DNA from: Laspinema sp963821735
Lineage (GTDB): Bacteria > Cyanobacteriota > Cyanobacteriia > Cyanobacteriales > Laspinemataceae
Length of the DNA stretch: 64,000 nt
Assembly: GCA_963821735.1 (NCBI GenBank)
Contig: CAWGFK010000024.1
Coordinates: forward strand, 119,360 to 183,359
Direction of reading: 5' to 3'
Shown: positions 28,566 to 38,441 of the stretch, one piece after another
How positions within the stretch are numbered: position 1 is the stretch's first letter
How the letters are laid out: each line of letters begins with the position of its first letter
The notes under the pieces: model-generated
Databases searched by the model: none
Told to the model about the DNA's origin: nothing
What the model saw: the letters and a program-made list of their open reading frames with translations, nothing else
Position numbers and translations under genes: made by a program

Positions 28566-28984
28566 GAGATGAACCGGTCCGTGATCCCAGCGAGATACGC
28601 CTCCATGCGGCACCACGGTTCGAGGTCCCCCTGGAAGTCTCGCTCCCGCTCCGCCCCGCCCTCGCCTTTGCGCCGCTGCACAAGGCCGCACTCGGGGTTG
28701 CCGTGGGCACCGCTGTTGCCATCGGCGTGCTCGCCTTCACCACGTTCCACCTCCTCGCCTGGCCGGCGTGGCAGCGTCCGCCCGAGCTTCTCGGCCAGTA
28801 TTTCTTCGGCTACTCCGCCACTCCGCGCGGTCTACTCATCGGCCCCGTATGGGGGTTCGGCGTGGGCTTCGTCGCGGGATGGTTTGTCGCGTTCTGCCGC
28901 AATCTGACGCTGGCCGTCTCGGTCTTCATCCTTCGGACGCGCGCAGAGCTTGCCCAGACGCGCGACTTCCTAGACCACATCTGA
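28562..28984 (+). CDS. Small membrane protein, paralogue of the next gene
   Basis: This 140-residue protein has two hydrophobic segments (about 42-65 and 86-118) separated by FFGYSATPRG. The second segment is rich in Gly and aromatic residues (GFGVGFVAGWFVAF). Its start overlaps the epimerase stop. The next gene has the same two-segment plan with FPGYSVTLLGS at the matching position, so they are probably distant paralogues. I do not recognise a named family. Its place between an epimerase and a lipid-linked glycosyltransferase suggests a helper in glycan assembly. Confidence 0.6.
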   Translation: MRDEPVRDPSEIRLHAAPRFEVPLEVSLPLRPALAFAPLHKAALGVAVGTAVAIGVLAFTTFHLLAWPAWQRPPELLGQYFFGYSATPRGLLIGPVWGFGVGFVAGWFVAFCRNLTLAVSVFILRTRAELAQTRDFLDHI

Positions 28985-28991
28985 AGCGACT

Positions 28992-29306
28992 ATGAGCACC
29001 CGAATGCAATCCGACTATAACGAACTCTCGGATACGATGGCGCGTCTGAACGCGCGGGCCTGGGGGATCGCGTTCGGCCTCCTCTTCGGGCTGGGTCTCT
29101 TCACCGCCACGAACGTCCTCGTGCTGCAGGGTGGCCCGACCATCGGGCCGCACCTCTCCCTGCTGTCGATCTACTTCCCCGGCTACAGCGTGACGCTCCT
29201 CGGAAGTGTGATCGGATTCGTCTATGCGTTCGTTCTCGGGTACGGCTTCGGCCGGGTCATCGGCACGGTCTACAGTCGGCTCATTGAGCCACGCCGGGGC
29301 TGGTAG
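28992..29306 (+). CDS. Small membrane protein
   Basis: This 104-residue protein has two membrane segments (about 24-48 and 67-92), the second GSVIGFVYAFVLGYGFG. It is related in plan to the preceding protein. It begins seven bases after that stop, inside the same operon. No family name or catalytic motif is recognised. Confidence 0.6.
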   Translation: MSTRMQSDYNELSDTMARLNARAWGIAFGLLFGLGLFTATNVLVLQGGPTIGPHLSLLSIYFPGYSVTLLGSVIGFVYAFVLGYGFGRVIGTVYSRLIEPRRGW

Positions 29307-29380
29307 GACCCCTTCGACACGGCTCCGGAGGAGCGGGTTTCGGAGCTTCGGACGCCTTCCACCATTCGCCCTCCTGATCC

Positions 29381-30399
29381 ATGAGCGAACGACAGCTTCT
29401 CTCCATCGTGGTGCCGGTCTACAACGAGGCCGAGGGGGTCGAGGCGTTTTACTCGCGCACTCGGGCTGTGGCCGAGTCGCTCGAAGGCGTGGAGTACGAG
29501 ATGATCTTCGTCGACGACGGCAGTCGCGACATGTCGTTCTCGCAGCTCGCCGCGCTGAGTCGGCCGACGAGCGCGTGAGGGTGGTGAAGTTCTCCCGCAA
29601 CTTCGGCCACCAGATCGCGATCACCGCCGGTCTGGACCACGCCGCACGGCGACTGTGTGGTCATCATCGACTCGGACCTGCAGGACCCACCGGAGGTCAT
29701 CCCACGGATGGTGGAGCGATGGAGGGAAGGGTATGACGTCGTCTACGGCGTCCGTGGCAAGCGCGGGGGGAGGGAGGCCATGAAGCTGCTGACCGCCGCG
29801 CTGTTCTATCGCCTCCTGCGCCGATCCTGACGCAGGTGCGACATCCCGCTGGACGCGGCGACTTCCGGCTCCTGAGCCGGCGCGCCGCGGACGCACTTGG
29901 AGCATGCGCGAGCCGGACCGCTTCGTCCGCGGGCTGGTCAGCTGGGTAGGCTTCCGCCAGACGGGGTCTCGTACGAGCGGGACCCCGCTTCGCGGGGGAG
30001 ACGAAGTATCCGTACGGGAAGATGATCAAGTTCGCACTGGACGGGATCACTTCCTTCTCCACGGCTCCCCTCCGCCTGGCGACGTGGCTCGGCTACGCGG
30101 CCTCCGCGATCGCCTTCGTCTATCTGGCCACGGTCTTCATCCAGAAGTGGATGGGGTTCACCGTCCAGGGCTGGGCGACGATCATGGTGGCCATCCTGTT
30201 CCTGGGAGGGGTGCAGCTGATCTGCATCGGGATCATCGGGGAGTACATCGGCCGGATCTTCACCGAGGTGAAGGGCCGGCCCATGTACATCGTCGAGTCG
30301 CAACTCGGGCAGCTGGCCCGTCCCGCGGAGGCCGAGATCTCGCTCTATCCGGCCGCATCAACCGCGCGGATGGTCCGGGTTCCGGGAGTGCGATCCTAA
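29381..30399 (+). pseudogene. GT2 polyprenyl-phosphate glycosyltransferase, multiply frameshifted
   Basis: Joined frames give a DPM1/GtrB-type enzyme. The start is MSERQLLSIVVPVYNEAEG, with the donor motif FVDDGSRD. In the next frame are VKFSRNFGHQ and then IIDSDLQDPPE (the metal-binding DxD region). Further on are GDFRLLSRRA-like sequence, REPDRFVRGLVSWVG, SYERDPRFAGETKYP-like sequence and FALDGITSFS. Two C-terminal membrane helices and the GEYIGRIFTEVKGRP tail follow. The family transfers a sugar to polyprenyl phosphate at the inner membrane. The frame changes near 29,560, 29,645, 29,830 and 29,970. The conserved motifs argue for indels in the sequence rather than a dead gene. Confidence 0.8.
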
Positions 30400-30472
30400 G
30401 GGCGGACGTGGCGCTCTCGCTCCCGACCGCTGCTGCGCGGTCAGACCGTTCCCCTGTGCGGGGTGGACCCGC

Positions 30473-32137
30473 GTGCCTTTCAGGAGCTTGAATCCAATGC
30501 CGTCGAGCCGTCTTTCGACCTCCAAGGATCCCACGGGCGCACCCACGCCGGTTCGCATCCGAGTCCTCTCGGAGGAGCCGACGCCGTGGCGCTTTTCGCC
30601 CGTAGGCCTGGCGGTCCGCCTCTTCCTCACGGTCTGGATGGTCTACGCCGTACATTTCGCAACGAACATCGTCCGCGAGATCTATCCGGCCGTGGCGCTC
30701 GGGGACCACTTTTCTTTCCGCGTGGACGAGTACGGCGGCCTCCATCCGGACCTATTTGAGAAGAAGGGCTACGGGTGGCACATCGGTAACAATCCGGGCG
30801 CTTCGATGCTGGCGGCGGTCCCGTATGCGCTCGCCCGTCCCATCATTGATCCAATCGTCGAGCGGGTGAACGCCGGACGCCGGGAGTCCGCGGGTCCGCC
30901 GGCCTACAACACTCCGTGGCCGAACTCGAAGGCGTTCTTCGAGGAGGCCTGGCGGCGAGGACTGGACATCAAATTGGGGCTCGCTGCGCTCGTCATGCAG
31001 GTTCTCTGCATGGCCCCGGTCTCTGCCCTCGGCGTTGTGGCGATGTTCTACCTCCTGCGCCATCTCTTCCGATCCGACCGCGCCGCGGTATGGCTCTCGT
31101 TGCTTTACGCGTTCGGAACTCCCGTCTTCTATCGGGCAGGATTCCTGAACCACAACATGATGCTGGGTCACTTCGCCTTCATCGGCTTCCTGGCGATCTG
31201 GAATCCTGGGGGACTGAGTAGACCGTCGGAACGAATGCGCTACGTCCTGGCCGGGGTAACGGCCGGGAACGCGGTGCTCTACGACTACAGCGGGGTCGTG
31301 CTCCTGGGCGCGCTCTTCGTCTACGCGGTGGCCAAGGGATACGGGCAGAGAAGCCGGAAGCAATCGGCCCGCCTAGCGGCCTGGTTCACCGTCGGGTCCC
31401 TCCCCCCGATCTTCCTGCTCTGGTTCTATCAGTGGCGTAGCTTCGGGCACCCGTTCTACCCAGGGCAGCAATGGATGCCCCCGGTGGAGTGGATCGACAT
31501 CGGATATCAGGGCTACGGCTATCCTGTCCCTGAGCTGCTCGTGAGCCTGCTTGTGGATCACCGCTACGGGCTGTTCGTGACCGCTCCCATTCTGCTCCTC
31601 GCGCTCGCTGCGCCGTTCGTCAACCGTGGGGCTCCGCGCCGTCTGCCCCAGTTGGAGTTCTGGTTCTCGCTTCTCGTCTTCGTGGCGATGTGGATCTTCT
31701 TCAGCGGGAACAACTACACGCGGCTCCAATTCAACACGGGGCTGCGGTACATGGCGCCCATCATACCCTTCCTTTTTGTGCCCACGGCGATGGTGTTGGT
31801 CCGGATGCGTCCGCTCGCCGCATACCTGATCGCCGTGCTGTCGGTCATGATCGCGTGGCCGATGGCAATGTACCGCTACGTTCAGTACCCGCTCGGCGTC
31901 TTCGATCCCGTCGTGCGGACGTTCACACATGGCCTTGCGCTGCCGGTCCTTTCAGCCCTCTCGCAGACGACGGGGCAGTACGGCGACTACTTCACGGAGG
32001 GAGTCTCTCCGCTCCCGCTCTTCCTCCTGGTCGGAGCCCTCCTTTACCCGATCTGGTCCCAGCGTTTTACGCGACATCGGGGACGATCCTCAGGCAACGG
32101 CGCACAGCGTCCGGCCCCGAGCCGGGCGGCTCGCTGA
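30473..32137 (+). CDS. GT39-like multi-membrane glycosyltransferase
   Basis: This 554-residue protein has about ten membrane helices. An N-terminal periplasmic-type loop follows the first helix (HFSFRVDEYGG and GWHIGNNPGAS), as in GT-C enzymes that use polyprenyl-phosphate sugars. YAFGTPVFYRAGFLNHN and the long C-terminal hydrophobic array fit the PMT/ArnT superfamily loosely. The acceptor is unknown. It follows the lipid-linked GT2 gene, which could supply its donor. Its stop TGA shares bases with the next ATG (TGATG). Confidence 0.65.
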   Translation: MPFRSLNPMPSSRLSTSKDPTGAPTPVRIRVLSEEPTPWRFSPVGLAVRLFLTVWMVYAVHFATNIVREIYPAVALGDHFSFRVDEYGGLHPDLFEKKGYGWHIGNNPGASMLAAVPYALARPIIDPIVERVNAGRRESAGPPAYNTPWPNSKAFFEEAWRRGLDIKLGLAALVMQVLCMAPVSALGVVAMFYLLRHLFRSDRAAVWLSLLYAFGTPVFYRAGFLNHNMMLGHFAFIGFLAIWNPGGLSRPSERMRYVLAGVTAGNAVLYDYSGVVLLGALFVYAVAKGYGQRSRKQSARLAAWFTVGSLPPIFLLWFYQWRSFGHPFYPGQQWMPPVEWIDIGYQGYGYPVPELLVSLLVDHRYGLFVTAPILLLALAAPFVNRGAPRRLPQLEFWFSLLVFVAMWIFFSGNNYTRLQFNTGLRYMAPIIPFLFVPTAMVLVRMRPLAAYLIAVLSVMIAWPMAMYRYVQYPLGVFDPVVRTFTHGLALPVLSALSQTTGQYGDYFTEGVSPLPLFLLVGALLYPIWSQRFTRHRGRSSGNGAQRPAPSRAAR

Positions 32138-33057
32138 TGAAGCCGCGGCTTTTCGTGACTGGGGCAACCGGCCTGGTCGGGCGGGCGCTGCGGCGACATC
32201 TCGACCCGGACGACTTCGGCCACGTGGCTTTCCTCGCGCGCGCCGTCCCCGCTCTCACGGACACGGCCGAAGCGAACGATCCGCGCGTGAAGTGGATCCA
32301 AGGAGATCTTCTTGATGAGCGCAGCTATGCGCACGCGTTGGAGCAGGCCGACGTCGTCCTTCATCTGGCCGCGCTTACGGGAGCTGCACCGGCGGCGGAG
32401 CACTTCCGAATCAACATGGAGGGCACGCGGCGACTGATTCAGGCGAGCGAGCGGGCGGGGGTGAGACGCTTCATACTCGTCAGCACGATCGCGGCGAAAT
32501 TCGAAGTCATGCAGGGCTATTCCTACGCGTCCTCCAAGCGCGCCGCCGAGGACCTGCTGCGGACAAGTCGACTTGCCTACGCGATCGTTCGCCCCACGCT
32601 CGTGCTTGCACCGGATGCGCCGGTCTGGCAGAAGCTATCCAGGCTCGCATCCGTGCCCGTCGTTCCTGTGCTTGGAACGGGGCGTGTTCAGGTCCAGCCC
32701 ATCTGCGTGGACGACGTTGCTGCAGCCCTTCTCGTCGTCGTGCGCGAGCGCGGTACCGGCCAGGACGAACTGGACCTCGGAGGTCCGGAGGTCCTCACGA
32801 TGGAGGAGTTCCTCTGCCGCATCCACAGCGCACGCCGCCAGAGGCGGCCCCACGTCATCCACGTACCCGTTCGACCCCTCTACTTTGTGCTGGCGGCGCT
32901 GGAGCGTGTCATCGGAACGCGGCTGCCGGTCACGGCCGGGCAGCTCGCCCCGTTCCTCAACGACAGCACAGCGTCCGCGAACGACGGGTACCCACGACAG
33001 CGTACCCGGATGAAGGACATCGGGACCATGCTGGCTCACCTCACAGCCACGAACTAG
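32137..33057 (+). CDS. NAD-dependent epimerase/dehydratase family protein
   Basis: This 306-residue extended short-chain dehydrogenase/reductase has the NAD-binding glycine motif GATGLVGRAL (residues 8-17), VLHLAALTG at the end of beta4, the STIA strand, and the catalytic YSYASSKRAAE (YxxxK). The start is ATG 32137, which overlaps the previous stop. A longer frame to 31690 is a shadow of the upstream gene. The family acts on nucleotide sugars or on hydroxysteroid-like and other small substrates. Here a sugar-nucleotide role is likely from context. Confidence 0.8.
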   Translation: MKPRLFVTGATGLVGRALRRHLDPDDFGHVAFLARAVPALTDTAEANDPRVKWIQGDLLDERSYAHALEQADVVLHLAALTGAAPAAEHFRINMEGTRRLIQASERAGVRRFILVSTIAAKFEVMQGYSYASSKRAAEDLLRTSRLAYAIVRPTLVLAPDAPVWQKLSRLASVPVVPVLGTGRVQVQPICVDDVAAALLVVVRERGTGQDELDLGGPEVLTMEEFLCRIHSARRQRRPHVIHVPVRPLYFVLAALERVIGTRLPVTAGQLAPFLNDSTASANDGYPRQRTRMKDIGTMLAHLTATN

Positions 33058-33060
33058 TCC

Positions 33061-33531
33061 ATGTGGCGCATGACCGGAGCCCCTCCGGCACCCCTCGCTC
33101 ACGAGTGCGACGTGTTCTCCCGCTACCTCCTCGGCATGCCTGCAAGCTCGTACGTGGAGGCTGCGTACGGGCGTGCGGTCGCTGCGCTGGGGCTCGACGA
33201 GGCACGTACGGGCGACCACCGCCTGGAGGCGGTGCTCCTGCGTATCGCCCGGTCGCGTCCCACAGGAACGCGGCTCGCCGACGCGTGCAGTCTCCTCTTC
33301 CATCCCGAGTCCCAGGTGCGGCGACGTCTCGTCCTTCTTCTGGCGATCCACGAGAGCACGCCCTTCGCCCGTGATGCCCTTGGTAAACGGAGGCACGGCA
33401 CGCCCTGGAGGAGTATCGGGCAACTGTGTCCCCGCGTAGTGTCGAGCCTGTGCTTCACGGTCGCGGCACTTCCACTTGGTCTCGTACTCCGCCTCAGGAC
33501 GCCCCGAGAGGGCCGGGGGGAGGCCACATGA
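33061..33531 (+). CDS. Hypothetical protein upstream of GMC oxidoreductase
   Basis: This 156-residue protein has FSRYLLGMPASSYV near the N-terminus, a basic helical middle (LLRIARSRPTGTRLAD), and one hydrophobic segment near the C-terminus (FTVAALPLGLVLRL). It starts four bases after the epimerase stop and overlaps the GMC oxidoreductase start as ATGA. It may be a small accessory subunit of the oxidoreductase, by analogy with other GMC enzymes that have one. I do not recognise the family. Confidence 0.6.
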   Translation: MWRMTGAPPAPLAHECDVFSRYLLGMPASSYVEAAYGRAVAALGLDEARTGDHRLEAVLLRIARSRPTGTRLADACSLLFHPESQVRRRLVLLLAIHESTPFARDALGKRRHGTPWRSIGQLCPRVVSSLCFTVAALPLGLVLRLRTPREGRGEAT

Positions 33532-35228
33532 CCCGCGTGGTGGTCGTTGGCTCCGGTCCCAGCGGTGTGCACTTTGCTCTCACGCTGCTGCGGCAGGGCC
33601 ACGAAGTGCAGATGCTGGACGTGGGTCGCGTGGCGCCGGAGATCCCCGCGGCCGGTGCGGACTTCGAGGCGTTGAAACGCGCGCTCCCCGACCCGACCGA
33701 GTACCTCCTCGGCGCAGAGTTCGAAGCCGTGACCCTTCCCGGCCCCGGGGCCGGCGTCTACGCGTTTCCGCCCAGCAAGCGATACACGTTCGATGGTGCT
33801 CCAGGGTTTCCTGTCGACGGCCAAGGATTCGAACCCCTGTCCTCGCTTGCTCAGGGAGGGCTCGCCCAGGCGTGGACCGCTGGCGTGTATCCATTCAACG
33901 ACGACGAACTCGAAGACTTCGCGGTCTCCTACGCGGAGCTTGCCCCCTATTACGCGGAGGTCGCCCGGCGCATCGGCATCAACGGGAGCCACGACGACCT
34001 CGCGCGGTTCATGCCGGTCCATGAGCACCTGATGGAGCCGCTTCATCTCGATCCGCATTCCGAGGCACTGCTTCGCACGTACGGAGCGCGGCGCGAGCGA
34101 TTGCACGGTGAACTCGGCTGCTACATGGGCCGCTCGCGGATCGCGACGCTCACGCGATCGAGCGAGGGACGAGAAGGTTGTACGTACTGCGGCCGCTGCT
34201 TGTGGGGATGCCCGAGCGGGAGCCTCTACACGCCGGCGATCACCCTGCGCGAGTGCCGGCGCTATCCACGCTTCCGCTACCAGGGTGGCGTCCGAGTGAC
34301 GCACTTCCAAGTGGATGAGTGCGGCCGGGTCGTGGCCGTCCACGGAAGGACAGAGGCCGGCGACTCGGTCCACGTTCCGGTTGATGTGCTGGCTCTCGCT
34401 GCTGGAACGCTCTCGACGTCTCGCATCTTCCTAGAGTCGCTCCAGCAGATTGATGGCGCTCGCCCGCGCCTGACAGGCCTGATGGACAACCGGCAGATCC
34501 TCCAGCCCTACCTGTTCTGGAGGCTCATCGGTGCGCCATACGCACCCGCTCGCTACCAGTACCACCAACTCGCGCTCGGCCTCACGGAGCCCGATCCGAA
34601 GGCCTATATCCATGCACAGATTACATCGCTAACCACTGGGCTCATTCACCCCATCGTGCAGCGCCTGCCGCTGGATCTACGCACGGCGACGGCGGTCTTC
34701 CGGCATGTGCGCGCGGCCCTCGGGATCGCGAATGTGAACCTGCACGACAACCGGCGGGCGGAGAACTACGTGCAGCTGAGCGCCGGGCCGTCCGCCAGCG
34801 CGTCGGCACTGGAGATCCACTACGTGCCGGATGCGGAGGAGCCGGAACGAATCCGACGTGCCCTCGCGCGCACCTCGCGTGCGCTTCGCAAGCTCGGGTG
34901 CATTGTTCCCACGGGGATGGCGGAGATCCGACCGATGGGGGCGGGAGTACACTATGCCGGGACCCTGCCTATGAGCCGCGCGCGCCGACCGCTCACGACG
35001 GCGCCCTCGTGCCAGAGCCACGACTTCGAGAACCTCTATATCGTCGACGGAGCCTCGTTCCCGTTCCTCCCGGCGAAGAACATCACCTTCACACTGATGG
35101 CAAACGCCGTCCGGGTGGCCGAGCATGTGGGGCGCACGATTTGTGGCTCGCGCGCTACATGTGTCGGCTCCGCAACGCGGGCGGCGGGGATGGGCGAGCC
35201 GCTCTCGACGCCGGTGCGTCCGGCCTAG
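33528..35228 (+). CDS. GMC-family FAD oxidoreductase with Cys-rich loop
   Basis: This 566-residue protein has the FAD-binding motif VVVGSGPSGVHFA at the N-terminus and the conserved end NLYIVDGASFPFLPAKNITFTLMANA, where GMC enzymes bind FAD and place the catalytic His region. A Cys-rich loop, CTYCGRCLWGC (around residue 220), could bind an iron-sulfur cluster or metal. The start at ATG 33528 follows a GGGGAGG ribosome binding site; a longer frame from 33426 is rejected. Members oxidise alcohols or sugars. With epimerases and glycosyltransferases around it, a sugar or lipid-sugar oxidation is likely. Confidence 0.82.
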   Translation: MTRVVVVGSGPSGVHFALTLLRQGHEVQMLDVGRVAPEIPAAGADFEALKRALPDPTEYLLGAEFEAVTLPGPGAGVYAFPPSKRYTFDGAPGFPVDGQGFEPLSSLAQGGLAQAWTAGVYPFNDDELEDFAVSYAELAPYYAEVARRIGINGSHDDLARFMPVHEHLMEPLHLDPHSEALLRTYGARRERLHGELGCYMGRSRIATLTRSSEGREGCTYCGRCLWGCPSGSLYTPAITLRECRRYPRFRYQGGVRVTHFQVDECGRVVAVHGRTEAGDSVHVPVDVLALAAGTLSTSRIFLESLQQIDGARPRLTGLMDNRQILQPYLFWRLIGAPYAPARYQYHQLALGLTEPDPKAYIHAQITSLTTGLIHPIVQRLPLDLRTATAVFRHVRAALGIANVNLHDNRRAENYVQLSAGPSASASALEIHYVPDAEEPERIRRALARTSRALRKLGCIVPTGMAEIRPMGAGVHYAGTLPMSRARRPLTTAPSCQSHDFENLYIVDGASFPFLPAKNITFTLMANAVRVAEHVGRTICGSRATCVGSATRAAGMGEPLSTPVRPA

Positions 35229-35418
35229 AGCGCGGAAACGCGCGTACTTCAGGGCCGGACGCGGCATCAGCTCCACGACGAAGCACGACCTCGGTTTCCG
35301 GCGCTGCACTTGAACGGGACCGATGCGCTCTCCTGCGAAGTGCTCCTGCCAATCTCACGACGACTCACCCGACCCGGGCGTTCCGGTTCCTCCATGCGCC
35401 AAGCTCCATCCAGTGATC

Positions 35419-36892
35419 ATGCATACCATCACCGCTGACCATCAAACGGGCGAGGAGCAGGAGCCGTCTCTCGGCAGGGACATTCCTCTGCCGACGGTGA
35501 TCGTGCTGGGGGCGGCCCGGCCGGGGTCGGCGCCGCATATCAGCTCCGCCGGCGCGCCCGCGCCCGGGCGATCCTGGTCGAACAGCAGGCCGTCCTCGGG
35601 GGGAATGCCGGGAGCTTCCGCGCCGCCGGCCAGCGCCTGGACTTCGGGAGCCACCGCCTGCACGCCGCCTGCGATCCGGAGATCCTGCGGGACATCGACC
35701 GGTTGCTGGGCGGCGACCTGCTCGACCAGCCTCGGCACGGCCGAATCCGGCTGCGTGGAAAGTGGCTCCACTTCCCGCTTCGCCCGCTCGACCTGCTCCT
35801 TCGCCTGGACCGCTCCTTCGCCTTCGGAGCCGCGCTGGATATGTTCGCCCGGATGCTCCGCACACGGGGGGGAGTGGGCCCGATACGAACTTTGCTACCG
35901 CACTCCGCGCGGCGCTCGGCCCGACGATTTGCGAACATTTCTACTTCCCATACGCACGGAAGATCTGGGGCCGCTCTCCCACAGAACTCTCCGCGACCTC
36001 GGCCAAGCGCAGGGTATCGGCGAACTCGTTCGGGAAGCTTCTACGTCGCCTCGCGCGACCGCCGGGGGCAGGACGCTTCTATTATCCGCGCCACGGCTAC
36101 GGGCAGATCACGGAAGCCTACGCGGCGGCTGCCGGAGAGCTCGGCGCGCAGATCCTGCTGGAGCGGCGTGTCGTGGGGCTCCAAGCTCCCGATGCGGTCT
36201 GGCCAAAGTGGCGCGTCGAAGTCGAGCATCGGGGCCAGCGCGAAACGCTGGAGGCGGACTTCGTGTGGTCGACGATCCCGACCCCGATCGTCGCGCGCGT
36301 GATGAAGCCCGCCCCCGCCGAGGCGGTTCGGGCTGCGACCGAGCAGATCGAGTATCGGGCGATGGTGCTGGTCTACCTCCAGCTGGACGTCGACCAGTTC
36401 ACCACGACCGATGCGCACTATTTCCCGGAGGAGAACGTCGTCTTCACGCGTGTCTCGGAGCCGAAGAACTATTCTGATCTGCGTGGGCCGGAGGGGTCCA
36501 CGACGCTTTGCGCCGAGGTGCCGTGCGCGGTCGGCGACGATATCTGGCAGATGAGTGACGAAGCGTTGGGCCGGCGGGTAGTACACGACCTCGAGGTCGC
36601 GGGACTCCCGGTTGCGCGGGCGCCGGTCCAGATCTTCACGCGGCGCCTGCCCCGCGCCTACCCGATCTACACGAAGGGATACGAGAAGCCCTTCACGACC
36701 CTTGATGAATGGGCCGCAGCCCTCCCCAATTTCCTAGTCTACGGACGCCAGGGCCTCTTCGCGCACGACAACACGCACCACGCCCTGTACATGGCATACG
36801 CGGCGGTGGACTGTCTGCAGGGCGGGCACTTCGACCATCAGCGCTGGGCGGAGTACCGGGAGGTCTTCGCCACACACGTCGTGGAGGATTGA
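35419..36892 (+). pseudogene. FAD-dependent amine-oxidase-fold protein, frameshifted
   Basis: Joined frames give about 490 residues. The N-terminus carries TVIVLGA, then, after a break near 35,510, GPAGVGAAYQLRRR, the FAD dinucleotide motif. NAGSF and DFGSHRLH follow. After a second break at a G6 run near 35,868 come ICEHFYFPYARKIWG and the C-terminal FVYGRQGLFAHDN-like segment with TKGYEKPF. The protein is close to protoporphyrinogen-oxidase/UDP-galactopyranose-mutase-like oxidoreductases found in sugar clusters. Substrate unknown. Both breaks lie at C/G runs, so indel errors are likely. It ends two bases before the next start. Confidence 0.72.
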
Positions 36893-36894
36893 GC

Positions 36895-38402
36895 GTGCGA
36901 GCAACGCTCAATCCATCCGCCCGCCGCCCGACCCGGGGGCGTCTCTCGCGCGACGCTGCGGTTGCGCCCGCGCACCCGTGGCGCTGGGTGGCGCTGCTTA
37001 CCGTCGTCGGTGCCGTGCTTCGGGCGGTCGGGCTCGATGCGCAGCTCTGGTGGGATGAGATCTACACGCTGATCGAGACGGTTCGTCCACCCTTTGCTCA
37101 GCTGCTGAGCGTGTTCGCGGGTGATAACCAGCACCCACTCTTTTCGCTCCTCGCGCACGCCTCCATTCAGACATTCGGTGAGCACGCCTGGAGCCTTCGC
37201 CTCCCCGCGTTCCTCTTTGGCGTCGCCTCGATCCCGGCGCTCTATCTTCTGGGTGGGAGCGTGGCATCGAGGCGCGAAGGATTGCTTGCCGCGGGTTTCC
37301 TGACGGTCTCATACCACCACATCTGGTTCTCCCAGAACGCCCGCGGCTACTCGGCGCTCGCCTTCTGGGCCATGGTGTCCACGTACCTCCTGGTGCGCGT
37401 TCTTCGGGAAGGGCGACCGGGGCTCGCTGTAGCGTACGCGGCGACGGCCGCGCTCGGGCTCTATACCCACCTGACCATGGCGTTCTTGGTCGTGGGTCAC
37501 CTACTGGTCAGCCTTGCAGCGGTGGCACGCGGACAGAGCCGGGCACGCTGGCGTGCGCTGGGGATCGCCGTCGGCTGTGGGGTCGCTTTCACACTCGCGC
37601 TGTATGGGTCGATTCTGCCCGGTGTGCTCGACTTCTTCCTGCACCGACCCTCCCAGCTGCGCGGGGTGTCCACGCCTTCATGGGCCCTGGCCGAGACGGT
37701 TCGAATACTCCGCGTCGGATTCGGTTCCAGCGTCGTGCTTGTCGTCGGTGCTGGCGTCTTCGCAACGGGGATATGGAGTTACGTGCGGCGCTCGCCGCTC
37801 GTCGGCGCTCTATTCGTGCTGCCCGGTGTGGTGACAATCGCCGGTGCGCTGGCCGCCCGCGGAACGATGTACCCGCGGTTCTTCTTCTTCCTCGCCGGAT
37901 TCGCGACCCTGCTCGTGATTCGTGGGGCCGTGGTAGCGGGTGATTGGATCGCCGAGAGGTTCGGCAGCGGAAGTCGCACCTGGGGCGGGACCGGCGTGGC
38001 CTTGGTGCTGATCGGCGCCTCCCTCCTCACCCTGCCGCGCAACTACGCGCTTCCGAAGCAGGACTTCCTCGGCGCCCTTCGCTTCGCTGAGCAGACTGGC
38101 TCCCCACCCGTCCGGATCGCTGCCGTGGGCGTGGCGGCCTATCCCTACCAGCAGTACTACGGTCGATCGTGGCCGGCCGTCGAGCGGTTGGAGGAGCTGC
38201 AGGCGCTGCGGGGTGAGACCGAGGGGGATCTGGTGCTGTACACGTTCCCTCGCTATCTCGCCCACGGGGATCCGGAGCTGCTTCGCACGATCGAGGACGA
38301 CTGCCAATCCTGCGGGCGTTCCCAGGCACGCTGGGTGGCGGGGAGGTCTATGTGTGCCGCATGGCCCGCGCGCAGGCAGTGCCGCTGCTGGCCCGCCGGT
38401 GA
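36895..38402 (+). pseudogene. PMT/GT39-family membrane glycosyltransferase, frameshifted at the end
   Basis: From the GTG at 36895 this is an integral membrane protein of about 500 residues with about 11 helices. The first periplasmic loop carries LWWDEIYTLIETVRPP, the acidic catalytic pair of GT-C enzymes, followed by NQHPLFSLLAHASI and SLRLPAFLFGV, the usual PMT_2 pattern. The frame leaves the protein near 38,318. In the other frame it ends PGTLGGGEVYVCRMAR and stops at 38,402. The family moves sugars from polyprenyl phosphate to lipids, proteins or glycans on the periplasmic face. Confidence 0.78.
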
Positions 38403-38441
38403 GCGCCGGTGTCGCGAAATTCCCTCGGGGAGAGCTCGATT

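Noticed and set aside
28926..29624. Long minus-strand ORFs in the high-GC half
   Set aside because: GC-rich DNA gives long shadow frames. These are Arg/Pro/Ala-rich, without motifs, and oppose well-supported genes.
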